Shown: piece after piece, positions 19,211 through 30,838 of the stretch
Layout of the letters: every line of letters begins with the position of its first letter
How positions within the stretch are numbered: the first letter of the stretch is position 1
Origin: Candidatus Methylomirabilis lanthanidiphila
Lineage (GTDB): Bacteria > Methylomirabilota > Methylomirabilia > Methylomirabilales > Methylomirabilaceae
Length of the DNA: 64,000 nt
Reading direction: 5' to 3'
Assembly: GCA_902196205.1 (NCBI GenBank)
Contig: CABIKM010000001.1
Location: 1 to 64,000, forward strand
The notes under the pieces: model-generated
What the model was told of the DNA's origin: nothing
Databases searched by the model: none
What the model saw: the letters and a program-made list of their open reading frames with translations, nothing else
Translations under genes and position numbers: made by a program

Positions 19211-19333
19211 GGTCTATCGCGTCCATAGCGTCTCTTGTGTCATCGCGTGTATATCGCCCTAGCGTCTAACCCGCGTACTCGAGTGGTTCGATTAGGCTTA
19301 CCGCAGACGCGACGACGCAACCGACGCGGAGTG
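19211..19333. repeat. Degenerate 9-bp repeat array (GCGTCNNNN / GACGC)
   Basis: The guaB-guaA spacer has GCGTC-type cores spaced by about 8-9 bases on the left and GACGC cores (CAGACGC, GACGACGC, CCGACGC) on the right, again an inverted arrangement. It is more degenerate than the heptamer families. The GACGC triplet just upstream of aroE appears to be the same element. Confidence 0.45.
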
Positions 19334-19334
19334 C

Positions 19335-20867
19335 ATGGATAAAATCCTCATCCTCGATTTTGGTTCGCAGTACACGCAGTTGATCGCCCGCCGCGTGCGT
19401 GAACTGGGCGTCTATTGCGAGATCCGTCCGTTTCGCTTGCCGCTGGTCGACATCAAGGCTTTTCACCCCAAGGGGATCATTCTCTCCGGCAGTCCCGCCA
19501 GCGTCTACCAGCCTGACGCTCCTCTTTGCCGACGCGAAGTGATCGAACAAGGCGTGCCGGTCCTGGGAATCTGCTACGGGATGGGCGTTCTCGGTCACTT
19601 TTACGGCGCCGTTACGACGCGAGCCGCTTCCCGGGAATACGGCCGGGCGTCCCTCACGATCGACGACACGGCCGATCTCTTCTCCGGCCTTGGCAGCGGG
19701 CTCACCGTCTGGATGAGCCACGGGGATAAGCTTGAGGCGATGCCCGATGCGTTCCGTCGCCTCGCCCACACCGCCAATGCGCCATTCGCCGCAATCCGCC
19801 ATCGAACGCAGCCGTTTTTCGCCGTCCAGTTTCACCCCGAAGTTGCCCATACCGACAGCGGCAAGGCGATCCTCGGGAACTTCCTGTTCAGGGTCTGCGG
19901 CTGCGCCCGTGATTGGCAGATGCATTCGTTCGCCGAGATGGCCATTGATCGGATTCGGCGCCAAGTGGGGAATGGGCGGGTCCTCTGCGCTTTGAGCGGC
20001 GGGGTCGACTCTTCGGTTGCCGCGCTGCTGGTCCACCAGGCGATTGGTCCGAAGCTCACCTGCGTCTTCGTGGACAACGGCCTGATTCGAAAAGGAGAAG
20101 CCGTCCAAGTGGACCAGGCGATGGGTGAGCATCTTGGACTTCACCTGATCTCGGTCGATGCGAGGGAGCGATTCCTGACCCGGCTCAAAGGGATCATCGA
20201 TCCGGAGGAAAAGCGAAAGATTATCGGCGCGGAGTTTATCGCCGTCTTTGAGGAGGAATCGCGGCGGCTGGGACGGTTCGAGTTCCTCGCCCAGGGGACC
20301 CTCTATCCGGATGTGATCGAGAGCGTGTCGGTCCAGGGACCGTCGGTCACGATCAAATCCCACCACAACGTGGGGGGGCTGCCGGAGCAGTACGATTTTG
20401 AGCTGATCGAGCCGCTGCGGGAGCTGTTCAAAGATGAGGTGCGAGAACTCGGACGAGAGCTCGGCCTGCCGGATGTCATTCTCTGGCGACAGCCCTTCCC
20501 AGGGCCCGGCCTCGCGGTCCGGATCATCGGGGAGGTGACGCAGGCGCGGCTGGACCTGCTGAGAGAGGCCGACGCCATCGTCGAGGCGGAGGTCGCACAA
20601 GCGACGCTCAACCGCGAGTTGTGGCAGGCGTTTGCCGTCCTGCTGCCGATCAAAACGGTAGGGGTCATGGGCGATGAACGGACCTACGAGCATGTCATCG
20701 CCATCCGAGCCGTCACCAGCCTCGACGGGATGACGGCCGACTGGGCGCGCCTGCCCCATGATCTGCTCCAGGCGATCAGCAGCCGGATCGTGAGCGAGGT
20801 CAAAGGCGTCAATCGCGTCGTCTACGACATCTCCTCCAAGCCCCCCAGCACCATCGAGTGGGAGTGA
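19335..20867 (+). CDS. guaA: GMP synthase (glutamine-hydrolysing)
   Basis: Converts XMP to GMP with glutamine and ATP. The N-terminal class I glutaminase has the nucleophile Cys80 (GICYGMG) and the His-Glu pair in FHPEVAHTD. The ATP pyrophosphatase P-loop is SGGVDS at 221-226. The dimerisation domain ends with the usual KPPSTIEWE. Length (510) and order are standard. It follows guaB and completes the pathway. Confidence 0.97.
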   Translation: MDKILILDFGSQYTQLIARRVRELGVYCEIRPFRLPLVDIKAFHPKGIILSGSPASVYQPDAPLCRREVIEQGVPVLGICYGMGVLGHFYGAVTTRAASREYGRASLTIDDTADLFSGLGSGLTVWMSHGDKLEAMPDAFRRLAHTANAPFAAIRHRTQPFFAVQFHPEVAHTDSGKAILGNFLFRVCGCARDWQMHSFAEMAIDRIRRQVGNGRVLCALSGGVDSSVAALLVHQAIGPKLTCVFVDNGLIRKGEAVQVDQAMGEHLGLHLISVDARERFLTRLKGIIDPEEKRKIIGAEFIAVFEEESRRLGRFEFLAQGTLYPDVIESVSVQGPSVTIKSHHNVGGLPEQYDFELIEPLRELFKDEVRELGRELGLPDVILWRQPFPGPGLAVRIIGEVTQARLDLLREADAIVEAEVAQATLNRELWQAFAVLLPIKTVGVMGDERTYEHVIAIRAVTSLDGMTADWARLPHDLLQAISSRIVSEVKGVNRVVYDISSKPPSTIEWE

Positions 20868-20874
20868 CTGGCTG

Positions 20875-21024
20875 GTGAAACTCCACATTTCCGGGAGCAA
20901 ACGCGTGATCGAGTCGCACCGACCGCCACAATACAGGCTTGAGGATCTCCTCAAGAGGGTATCCAAGCGTAATATTCACCCCGAGTTCAAGACAGGTCGT
21001 CCTGTCGGCAAGGAAGCTTTGTGA
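20875..21024 (+). pseudogene. Truncated MazE/AbrB-type antitoxin remnant
   Basis: Starting from a GTG seven bases after guaA, this frame encodes about 49 residues containing RPPQYRLEDLLKRVSKRNIH and ending GRPVGKEAL. That is the toxin-binding C-terminal half of MazE antitoxins (usually RYxLEELL...N.H.E...G.PVGKEAW). The DNA-binding AbrB N-terminal half is largely missing and no mazF follows. Its stop overlaps the ATG of the next gene (TGATG), so it may still be translated and couple to it. Confidence 0.6.
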
Positions 21025-21257
21025 TGGCAGCCCCGCATATCCCTGATCCTTTAATCACAACATCGTCAGATCGACTGAGTGGCACCCCTGTCTTCGCCGG
21101 TACTAGAGTGCCTATCCAGACTCTCATCGATTATCTGGAGGCCGGCGACACCCTGGATGAATTTCTGAAGGACTTTCCCAGCGTTTCTCGTGAACACGCC
21201 ATCGCCGTTCTCGAGTTGGCCAAGTCAGCCCTCTTGACCAAAGCGGTTGCGGCGTGA
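21024..21257 (+). CDS. DUF433 antitoxin-like protein
   Basis: A 77-residue DUF433 protein. The core GTPVFAGTRVPIQTLIDYLEAGDTLDEFLKDFPSVS is the family signature and forms a winged-helix-like fold. Family members occur upstream of DUF5615 PIN-like proteins as presumptive antitoxins, and that is the arrangement here. AAGGA lies 9 bases before the ATG at 21024, inside the MazE remnant. The exact biochemical role in this family is inferred from pairing, not from an assay I can cite. Confidence 0.8.
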   Translation: MAAPHIPDPLITTSSDRLSGTPVFAGTRVPIQTLIDYLEAGDTLDEFLKDFPSVSREHAIAVLELAKSALLTKAVAA

Positions 21258-21275
21258 CCCTGGGCGGTTCCACGC

Positions 21276-21611
21276 GTGCGCATCTTACTTGATGCTTGTG
21301 TTCCGAGGCGGCTCGCTAACGAGCTGCCAGGACACAAAGTGCGAACCGTTCCCGAGATGGGCTGGGCGGATCTGGATGATAGTCCCCTGCTGGACGCAAT
21401 GGCAGGATTATTCGACGTGCTGGTGACGGTTGATAAGAACCTGCCGAAGCAGCAGCGGGTGCAGACTCGACCTTTCGGGGTCGTTGTTCTTCGAGCGAGA
21501 ACAAACCGGCTGGCCGAACTTCTCCCTTTGGTTTCGGCGCTTCGCGCGACAGTGGAAGAGCTACACCCCGGCGAGGTTCGTGAACTGGTAGGCTCGATAG
21601 GATTATACTAA
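21276..21611 (+). CDS. DUF5615 PIN-like toxin candidate
   Basis: A 111-residue protein of the Mut7-C/DUF5615 PIN-like group. It starts at GTG with MRILLDACVPRRLANEL, where the first conserved Asp sits, followed by a second acidic position (LLDAMAG) and VLVTVDKNLPKQQ, which carries the third. These are the PIN-type metal-binding acids. The gene is 18 bases downstream of the DUF433 gene in the same direction. A second DUF433/DUF5615 pair lies at 41487-42114, distantly related to this one. Confidence 0.8.
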   Translation: MRILLDACVPRRLANELPGHKVRTVPEMGWADLDDSPLLDAMAGLFDVLVTVDKNLPKQQRVQTRPFGVVVLRARTNRLAELLPLVSALRATVEELHPGEVRELVGSIGLY

Positions 21612-21726
21612 CCAGTATTTGTCGGTACGGCAGAATTCAGAGAATCGCCGCACCGATTAAAGGTCCGAGGGTCGGGATATGCTGAGCACATTGCTCACTA
21701 GTTAGCTTCCGTCAAAGGTTGGTACC

Positions 21727-22866
21727 ATGCCAGAAACTGCAATCCGTTTTGCGGCTAAAAATAGTCTGGATAGGAGATCAGGTATCTGGAAATGTTGGGC
21801 CAATCTAGGGAATGGGAAGAACGATGTTTATGTCACCAATAGAGCCACAGGGAAAGCCCTAAAAGTAAGCCTTCACGAGACCGGTTCATGGCGTATTGCA
21901 TTCCTTTCAGGTTTCCTTAGAGAAGAAATACAAGCAGACAGCCGTCTGCGATCCAATCGCTTGGTTGATATATGGCCAAGACCTGAAGAGATAAGTGCAG
22001 GGTGTACGTTGGCTTTGCGTATCGTCATTCCTGAAGATGCAGTTACCGTTCCTATAAGTGATAAAGATCCCCGTTCGACAGTTTGGATACCCGCACCAGC
22101 TTCCGGTAAAGCACTCGAAGTTGTCTTACTCCTGACGGCACCGTGCTCCAATGCTCTGGGCTGGCCGGGACGTGACTCGATGGGAACACAGTTGCTGGGG
22201 AGTTTTGAGATTGAAAACGGCTATCGTGTATGGATGGTGTACTATGTGATCGATAAGCCTACGATGGACACCAGAACGGGAGTAATGACCTGTTTCACGT
22301 CCGGAAAGAGAGCTATGGAAGAAAGTCGTAGACATCGAGCCATTATCTTTAGCCAAGCAACAGACGGCTCTCGCATTTTGTATGAAAGCAACGTTGAAAT
22401 ACAGATGTTGTCCCAACAGAGCCTGAAGCGGGCATACGAGATCGAGGTGTTCGGGGAGGCGGTGTATGCAATGGCGGCGCATTTGGCGCGCCGGCCTGAG
22501 CATCGACGCAAGTGGGAGGCGTTGCGGCAACTCGAAGCACAGACCAGAGATCGGCTCCGCACGACCCTCGCCCGCGCAGGTGACACACCGCATGACTTAT
22601 TGGTCCGATCATGGCTTGGCAGCGCGGTCGGCGCCGTCATTGGGGTCTTGCCATGGCGCATGACGCTCACCTTGTTGGACATTGTGCTACGATGGTCTGT
22701 CCGTTTTTTTGAGCGGGTAGAGGATGAGGTCTGCGAGAAAGAGGGGTTGTCGGCCTACGAGCTTGCCGCGCATGAACGCGCGCAGTGGGAGTTTGTCCGG
22801 CGGGAACTGGCAGGCGATGAGCAATCGATCGATCCGATTCTCGCTCTGCTGGAGGCCAGACGCTGA
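21727..22866 (+). CDS. Chimeric protein: unknown N-terminal region fused to a ferritin-like domain
   Basis: 379 residues. The first 226 residues are not recognised; they are soluble, mixed alpha/beta, and encoded by visibly AT-richer DNA. From an internal Met at 227 (ATG at 22405) composition turns GC-rich and the sequence becomes a ferritin-like helical domain: YEIEVFGEAVYAMAAHL, then KWEALRQLEAQTRDRL, a hydrophobic hairpin (SAVGAVIGVLPWRMTLTLLD), and YELAAHERAQWEFVRREL. The Glu and His spacing resembles rubrerythrin/COG1633-type proteins. I infer that an older short gene starting at 22405 was fused in frame to a foreign upstream gene. Function unknown. Confidence 0.6.
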   Translation: MPETAIRFAAKNSLDRRSGIWKCWANLGNGKNDVYVTNRATGKALKVSLHETGSWRIAFLSGFLREEIQADSRLRSNRLVDIWPRPEEISAGCTLALRIVIPEDAVTVPISDKDPRSTVWIPAPASGKALEVVLLLTAPCSNALGWPGRDSMGTQLLGSFEIENGYRVWMVYYVIDKPTMDTRTGVMTCFTSGKRAMEESRRHRAIIFSQATDGSRILYESNVEIQMLSQQSLKRAYEIEVFGEAVYAMAAHLARRPEHRRKWEALRQLEAQTRDRLRTTLARAGDTPHDLLVRSWLGSAVGAVIGVLPWRMTLTLLDIVLRWSVRFFERVEDEVCEKEGLSAYELAAHERAQWEFVRRELAGDEQSIDPILALLEARR

Positions 22867-22914
22867 ATCGAAGCCAAGTTAGGACCGAACCGAGAATTGT
22901 GGTAGATTGCTGAC

Positions 22915-23226
22915 GTGGTCGATGTTCTTGTCCGAATCAAGCGTGCTGTTTTGGCTGGACGGTATGCGTTCAGCGAAAAGGCCCGAGTCGAGATGGAAGC
23001 CGACGGGCTCACCGAGCTCGATGTCGCCGAGTCCATTGTCAACGCGGTGGCAATCTACAAGCGTCTGCGATCACGGAGCCCACGCCGGGCCAGCCCATCG
23101 GAGTATCTGTACGTAATCCAATCGACCAGCCTGGAAGGTATCATAGTATACTCGAAGGGCAAACTCATACGAGAACAAGGCGAGGATCACTTCTACTTCC
23201 TCATTTCCTCCAAGAGGGCACTATGA
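22915..23226 (+). CDS. DUF4258 toxin-like protein (MqsR-like fold)
   Basis: A 103-residue protein starting at GTG, with the DUF4258 pattern: an N-terminal helix (VRIKRAVLAGRYAFSEKARVEM), a middle YLYVIQSTSLEGIIVYSKGKL strand pair and a C-terminal HFYFLIS. It overlaps the next gene by 4 bases (ATGA). DUF4258 proteins paired with YgiT-type zinc-finger proteins are taken to be MqsRA-like ribonuclease toxin-antitoxin systems; here the toxin gene comes first, as in mqsRA. Confidence 0.78.
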   Translation: MVDVLVRIKRAVLAGRYAFSEKARVEMEADGLTELDVAESIVNAVAIYKRLRSRSPRRASPSEYLYVIQSTSLEGIIVYSKGKLIREQGEDHFYFLISSKRAL

Positions 23227-23483
23227 GAACTGTTACACGCAAGGAGCGCTTCTCTATCTCCGCTTGTCCTTCTTGTGGTAGTCCAGCCATCCGAAGGATG
23301 AAGGGAGAATGGACGGGTAGCTACAAAGGCATGAGCTATACGGTAGGCGCTCTTGAATATTACGCCTGTCCGAAGTGTGGGGAGAAGGTCTACTCACCGG
23401 AAGCGATGCGCCGGATCCAGGAGGCTTCCCCGGCATACCTAAAGCGTCGCCGAGCGCAAGGAGCTTTCAGCGCCACGGCCTAA
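23223..23483 (+). CDS. YgiT-type zinc-finger antitoxin
   Basis: 86 residues with two CxxC pairs, CPSC and CPKC, separated by about 35 residues, which is the zinc-binding MqsA/YgiT N-terminal domain. The middle VGALEYYACPKCGEKVYSPEAM and final RRIQEASPAYLKRR helix fit the family. No helix-turn-helix follows, so it would need another way to bind DNA, or would not autoregulate. It is translationally coupled to the DUF4258 gene. Confidence 0.8.
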   Translation: MRTVTRKERFSISACPSCGSPAIRRMKGEWTGSYKGMSYTVGALEYYACPKCGEKVYSPEAMRRIQEASPAYLKRRRAQGAFSATA

Positions 23484-23583
23484 CCCTATTGCTTCAGACC
23501 GATTGGGCAACCGCGCGGCTAAGCTTAAGTCTAGGACACTACCCCTAACCTCATACGGTAACCCCTGCTTTTTCGGGAGAATC

Positions 23584-27048
<3,465 letters not shown>

Positions 27049-27123
27049 CCGCGGAGCCTCCGTTCGGATAGTTGATATGGCATACACGTTGTAGTATTTC
27101 CATGCCTGGAGGAGGACTTCGCG

Positions 27124-27327
27124 ATGAGGACTACCCTGGAGATTGATGACAGACTTCTAAAGCAGGCACTGGCACTCACCAAGGCTAAGACAAAAAAGGA
27201 ACTCGTGCATCGCTCTTTGCAGGCGGTCATTCGGCAGCATCGGATCGAGCGTCTCATCGGAAAGCTGGGCCGTCTTCCCCTTGACCTGACGCCAAAGGCG
27301 CTTGCCAAATTGCGAGCCGATGCCTGA
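27124..27327 (+). CDS. vapB: VapB-type antitoxin
   Basis: 67 residues. It opens MRTTLEIDDRLLKQALALT, a ribbon-helix-helix strand and helix typical of DUF2191/VapB antitoxins, which bind the operon promoter as dimers. The C-terminal half is basic and helical and would embrace the toxin. GGAGGAGG is about 6-9 bases upstream. It overlaps vapC by 8 bases. Confidence 0.88.
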   Translation: MRTTLEIDDRLLKQALALTKAKTKKELVHRSLQAVIRQHRIERLIGKLGRLPLDLTPKALAKLRADA

Positions 27328-27724
27328 CGGATGGGTCCTGATCGATACCTCGGCTTGGATTCATGCGTTGCGGCCTTCGGGAAATGTTGCCGTCAGGGAA
27401 CAGATCCGCGACTTGCTTGCCGAGGGACGGGTAGCGACCTGCGAGATGATCGTCCTGGAACTTGCACACGGCGCACGAACCGCAAGAGAGCATCGGGAAC
27501 TCTGTGAAGACCTAGAGGCGCTACACCAGTTTCCGATTACTGAGCTCGTCTGGAGATCAGCTTATCGGATGGCTCATACGCTACGACAGACAGGCCTGTC
27601 CGTTCCGGCGATGGATCAGCTTATCGCCGCAGTAGCCCTGAACTACTCCTGCAGTCTTTTTCACTCCGACAAGCACTTTGACCTGCTGGCCCGCCATGTC
27701 GGCCTTCCTATTTGGACACCTTAG
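27320..27724 (+). CDS. vapC: VapC-type PIN-domain ribonuclease toxin
   Basis: A PIN-domain toxin of 134 residues from the ATG at 27320, which overlaps the vapB stop; a TTG six codons upstream is less likely. The acidic active-site residues are in VLIDTSAWIHALR (Asp), the IVLELAHGAR segment (Glu), VPAMDQLIAAVAL (Asp) and HSDKHFDLLA (Asp), all in expected order. The pair sits between dnaE and the DUF2779 gene in an accessory patch. Confidence 0.9.
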   Translation: MPDGWVLIDTSAWIHALRPSGNVAVREQIRDLLAEGRVATCEMIVLELAHGARTAREHRELCEDLEALHQFPITELVWRSAYRMAHTLRQTGLSVPAMDQLIAAVALNYSCSLFHSDKHFDLLARHVGLPIWTP

Positions 27725-27793
27725 TAGACCGATGATCATAAACGCCGAGGGGGCACGGCGCGCTCATGTGCCGGATAATCAAGGGCGTGTGAG

Positions 27794-29287
27794 ATGACGG
27801 CGAGCGAATCCCCGCGACCCGTAGGCCTGTCGAAGTCTCGCATCATGGCGGGGCTACAGTGCCATAAGCTCCTCTGGTGGATGGTTCAGGAGCCGGCGGC
27901 GCCCGAGCTTCAACCGGATGAGCTCGCGCAGGCCGTGATGGATCGGGGTACCCGTGTCGGTGAGCTCGCCCGGAGTTACGTTCCAGGCGGAGTCATGATC
28001 GATCTCCCGTATAACGCCTACGCCGAACGCCTGGCACGGACCCGCCAAGCGCTCGAAGATGGCGCGCCGGCGGTCTATGAGGCTTCGTTCCGCGCCGGCG
28101 GGATATTCGTCGCGGTGGACATCCTGAAGCGGGATGACCGCGGCTTCCGTCTTATCGAGGTGAAGTCAAGCACATCGGTCAGGGACCACCACATTCCCGA
28201 CGTAGCCGTCCAGGCGTACGTCCTGAGACAGAATGGGCTCGACCTCGTGGGCGCCGAGGTGATGCATCTCAACCGCGACTGCGCCTACCCGGACCTTTCC
28301 AACCTCTTCGTCCGATCGGACGTGACGGAGGCGGTGTCAGCCATCGAGCAGAGTGTATCGGGGTGGGTGGCCCGGCAGAGCGAGATGCTCCAGGGACTGA
28401 TTCCTGACGTGCCCATTGGGCCCCATTGCACGGCACCCTATGAGTGCCCCTTCATGGCGCGTTGCTGGCCGACGCTGCCGCCCCATCACGTGAGCACGCT
28501 CTACGCCATGAGACGCCGGGCCCTGGAACTCGATGAGCAAGGCTACCAGACAATCCATGACCTTCCGGAAGACATGCCGCTGGGACGGATCGCGGACCGG
28601 CAGCGGCGCGCGGTAAAAGAGGGTCGGACCATCGTAGAACCGGCCCTCGCCGGAGCTCTGGAGGTCTTCGTGCCCCCCATCACCTTCCTCGACTTCGAGA
28701 CCGTAGGCCTCGCGATTCCCGTATGGGAGGGTTGCCACCCCTACGATGCCGTGCCGGTCCAGTTCAGTTGTCACGTGCAAGCGGCGGACGGCGGCGTCAC
28801 CCACCACGACTGGCTCGCCGAGGGGCCGGCAGATCCGAGACCGGCGCTTGCGGCGCGCCTGATCCGGGCCTGCGAGTCGGCCCGTACCGTCGTCGCATAT
28901 AACGCCGGCTTCGAGCGTGCATGCATCGAGCAGATGGCCGAAGCTCTGCCGATCCTCGCGACGCCGCTTCGGAGTATCGTGGCCCGCCTGGTGGACCTGC
29001 TCCCCGTCGTCCGCAACCACGTCTATCATCCGGATTTCGGAGGTAGCTTCGGCCTGAAGAGCGTCCTTCCAGCACTTGTGCCAGACCTTCGTTACGATAA
29101 CCTTACGATTGCGGATGGAGTAACGGCGAGTTTTGAGCTGGAGCGCCTGCTTGTCAATGGGGACGAGATCGACCCGGCCGCAAGAGCACGCATCCGGAGC
29201 GACTTACTCCGGTATTGCCACCAGGACACCTGGGGGCTGGTGAAGCTGCTGGAGCGACTGCGAGAGCTAGTTAAAGCAGCTTCATGA
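27794..29287 (+). CDS. DUF2779 protein: Cas4-like iron-sulfur PD-(D/E)XK nuclease fused to DEDD-type exonuclease-like domain
   Basis: 497 residues with two nuclease modules. The N-terminal half resembles Cas4/RecB nucleases: Cys23 (LQCHKLLW), the D...EVK core (VAVDILKRDD then LIEVKSS), and C212, C218 and C224 completing a four-cysteine cluster site. The C-terminal DUF2779 half starts ITFLDFETVGLAIP (Asp300 and Glu302) and later has VAYNAGFERACIEQ and YCHQDTWGLVKL, an RNase-H-like DEDD exonuclease pattern. There are no cas genes nearby. A repair or defence role is plausible but unproven; the gene is unlinked functionally to vapBC. Confidence 0.8.
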   Translation: MTASESPRPVGLSKSRIMAGLQCHKLLWWMVQEPAAPELQPDELAQAVMDRGTRVGELARSYVPGGVMIDLPYNAYAERLARTRQALEDGAPAVYEASFRAGGIFVAVDILKRDDRGFRLIEVKSSTSVRDHHIPDVAVQAYVLRQNGLDLVGAEVMHLNRDCAYPDLSNLFVRSDVTEAVSAIEQSVSGWVARQSEMLQGLIPDVPIGPHCTAPYECPFMARCWPTLPPHHVSTLYAMRRRALELDEQGYQTIHDLPEDMPLGRIADRQRRAVKEGRTIVEPALAGALEVFVPPITFLDFETVGLAIPVWEGCHPYDAVPVQFSCHVQAADGGVTHHDWLAEGPADPRPALAARLIRACESARTVVAYNAGFERACIEQMAEALPILATPLRSIVARLVDLLPVVRNHVYHPDFGGSFGLKSVLPALVPDLRYDNLTIADGVTASFELERLLVNGDEIDPAARARIRSDLLRYCHQDTWGLVKLLERLRELVKAAS

Positions 29288-29384
29288 CATATGGGCCCAG
29301 GGTGGGACTTGATCCCGTAGCGGCGTCAAGCGCACTGATCGCAGGCATTAAAGTCCGTATGGTGGCTACCATTCCAAGGCGTTG

Positions 29385-29482
29385 TTATTGCGAGCGACCG
29401 GAGGGAGCGCGGCAATCTCTCCGTTCTCGTATTCAAAGACTGCGAGATTGCTTCGGTCGCGACGCTCCCCTCGCAATGACGC
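29385..29482. repeat. ATTGCGAGCGACC hairpin repeat, copy 2
   Basis: The left arm is ATTGCGAGCGACCGGAG then GCGCGGCAATCTC; the right arm has GCGAGATTGCTTCGGTCGC and CCCTCGCAATGAC. Same orientation as copy 1. It sits between the convergent DUF2779 and pmbA genes. Confidence 0.85.
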
Positions 29483-29494
29483 GCTTGTGGCGAA

Positions 29495-30838
29495 TTAGTG
29501 CCCGGCGACGGTCATGCGGCCGATCTTAAGGGTCGGAGCGACGACGCTCTGGCGGAAGCTTAAGTCGCTCCCCACCATTTCGATCCCCGACAGCATCTCC
29601 TTGAGGTTGCCGGCAATGGTGATCTCGTGGACCGGATAGGCCAGCTCACCCTTCTCGATCCAGAATCCCACCGCGCCCTGCGAGTAGTCGCCGGTCACCA
29701 GGTTGACGCCAAAGCCGATCAGTTCGGTCACGTAAAGCCCGGCGTCCACCGAACGGATGATCTCGGACGACTCGTACGGCCCGGCCTGCAGATAAAAGTT
29801 TGTCGGCCAGGCGGTCGGCAGATCTCCGACGCCGCGACTCGCACTGCCGGTCGACTTCATCCCAAGCTTGCGGGCGGAATAGCTGTCAAGGAGATAGCTG
29901 CGGAGGACGCCATGTTCGATAACGGCATTCCGACGAGTCGGTAGCCCTTCGCCATCGAACGGCTTTGAGCCCAGATGGCCGGGCAATGTGCCGTCATCGT
30001 ATACCGTGACGGTCTCAGCGGCGATCCGTTCACCCAGCTTGCCGACCAGGAACGACGCCCCCCGGTAGAGCGCCGGACCGCAGAGCGCACCGCACACGAT
30101 ACGCATGAGGTTCGCGGCGGTCTCAGGGTCGAAGACTACGGGGACCTCCTGGGTCTTGATCTTACGCGCGCCCAGGCGTCCGAGAGCCCGCTCGGCCGCG
30201 CGTTTGCCGATCGCCTCAGGCGGCTCCAGGGCGCTCAGGTGTCTGGCGCGCGAGTACCAGTGATCGCGCTGCATGCCGTCCTCGGCCGAGGCGATGGGTG
30301 CGACCGCCAGACTGAAGGTCGAGCTGCGATACTGGCCCACAAAGCCCTGGCTGTTGCCATAGATGATCCGATAGAGGTTGCTGGTGAACTCCGCCCCTTC
30401 GGAGTTGGTGATCCTGCTGTCGTAGGTCAGCGCAGCATCCTCGGCCGCCCTGGCCCGATCAAGCTGATCCTTCACGGTGAGGGTCTCGCCGTCAGGATCG
30501 TACAGATGCAGATCCGGGATGCTCGTGGCGCACTCCTCGGCAGCAGGCAGACCGGAACAGTCATCGTGGGCGGTCGCCTTCGCCAGCACAGCCGTATCCT
30601 CTACCAATCGCGCAAGCGATTCCCTGGATAGGTCAGACGTGGAACTGGTAGCCGACCGTTTGTCGAAAAATAGCCGCAATCCAAGCCGAAACTCTTTGGC
30701 GCTTCGGAGTGTGTCGGTCTCCCGCAACCTGACCTGGGCGGAGACCAGCTCATTCTCGATCAGCACCAGGTCGGCTGCGCTGGCGCCTTTCCGCTTCGTT
30801 TCCTGCAAGACCTCCTCGACAATCTGCTGGCTGATCAT
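29495..30838 (-). CDS. pmbA: TldE/PmbA protease subunit
   Basis: The non-metal-binding partner of the TldD/TldE heterodimeric metalloprotease, which cleaves unfolded or leader peptides (microcin B17 maturation, CcdA degradation in E. coli). 447 residues with the family pattern GLRLFFDKRSATSSTSDLS near the N-terminus, the conserved PVVFDPETAANLM region and the C-terminal GVNLVTGDYSQGAVGFWIEKGE. It lacks the HExxxH of TldD, as expected. The start overlaps the tldD stop (ATGA), giving coupled translation. Confidence 0.93.
   Translation of the reverse strand: MISQQIVEEVLQETKRKGASAADLVLIENELVSAQVRLRETDTLRSAKEFRLGLRLFFDKRSATSSTSDLSRESLARLVEDTAVLAKATAHDDCSGLPAAEECATSIPDLHLYDPDGETLTVKDQLDRARAAEDAALTYDSRITNSEGAEFTSNLYRIIYGNSQGFVGQYRSSTFSLAVAPIASAEDGMQRDHWYSRARHLSALEPPEAIGKRAAERALGRLGARKIKTQEVPVVFDPETAANLMRIVCGALCGPALYRGASFLVGKLGERIAAETVTVYDDGTLPGHLGSKPFDGEGLPTRRNAVIEHGVLRSYLLDSYSARKLGMKSTGSASRGVGDLPTAWPTNFYLQAGPYESSEIIRSVDAGLYVTELIGFGVNLVTGDYSQGAVGFWIEKGELAYPVHEITIAGNLKEMLSGIEMVGSDLSFRQSVVAPTLKIGRMTVAGH

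Noticed and set aside
19266-20966. 566-codon open frame on the minus strand across guaA
   Set aside because: Antisense shadow of a well-supported essential gene, with no recognisable domain or ribosome site.
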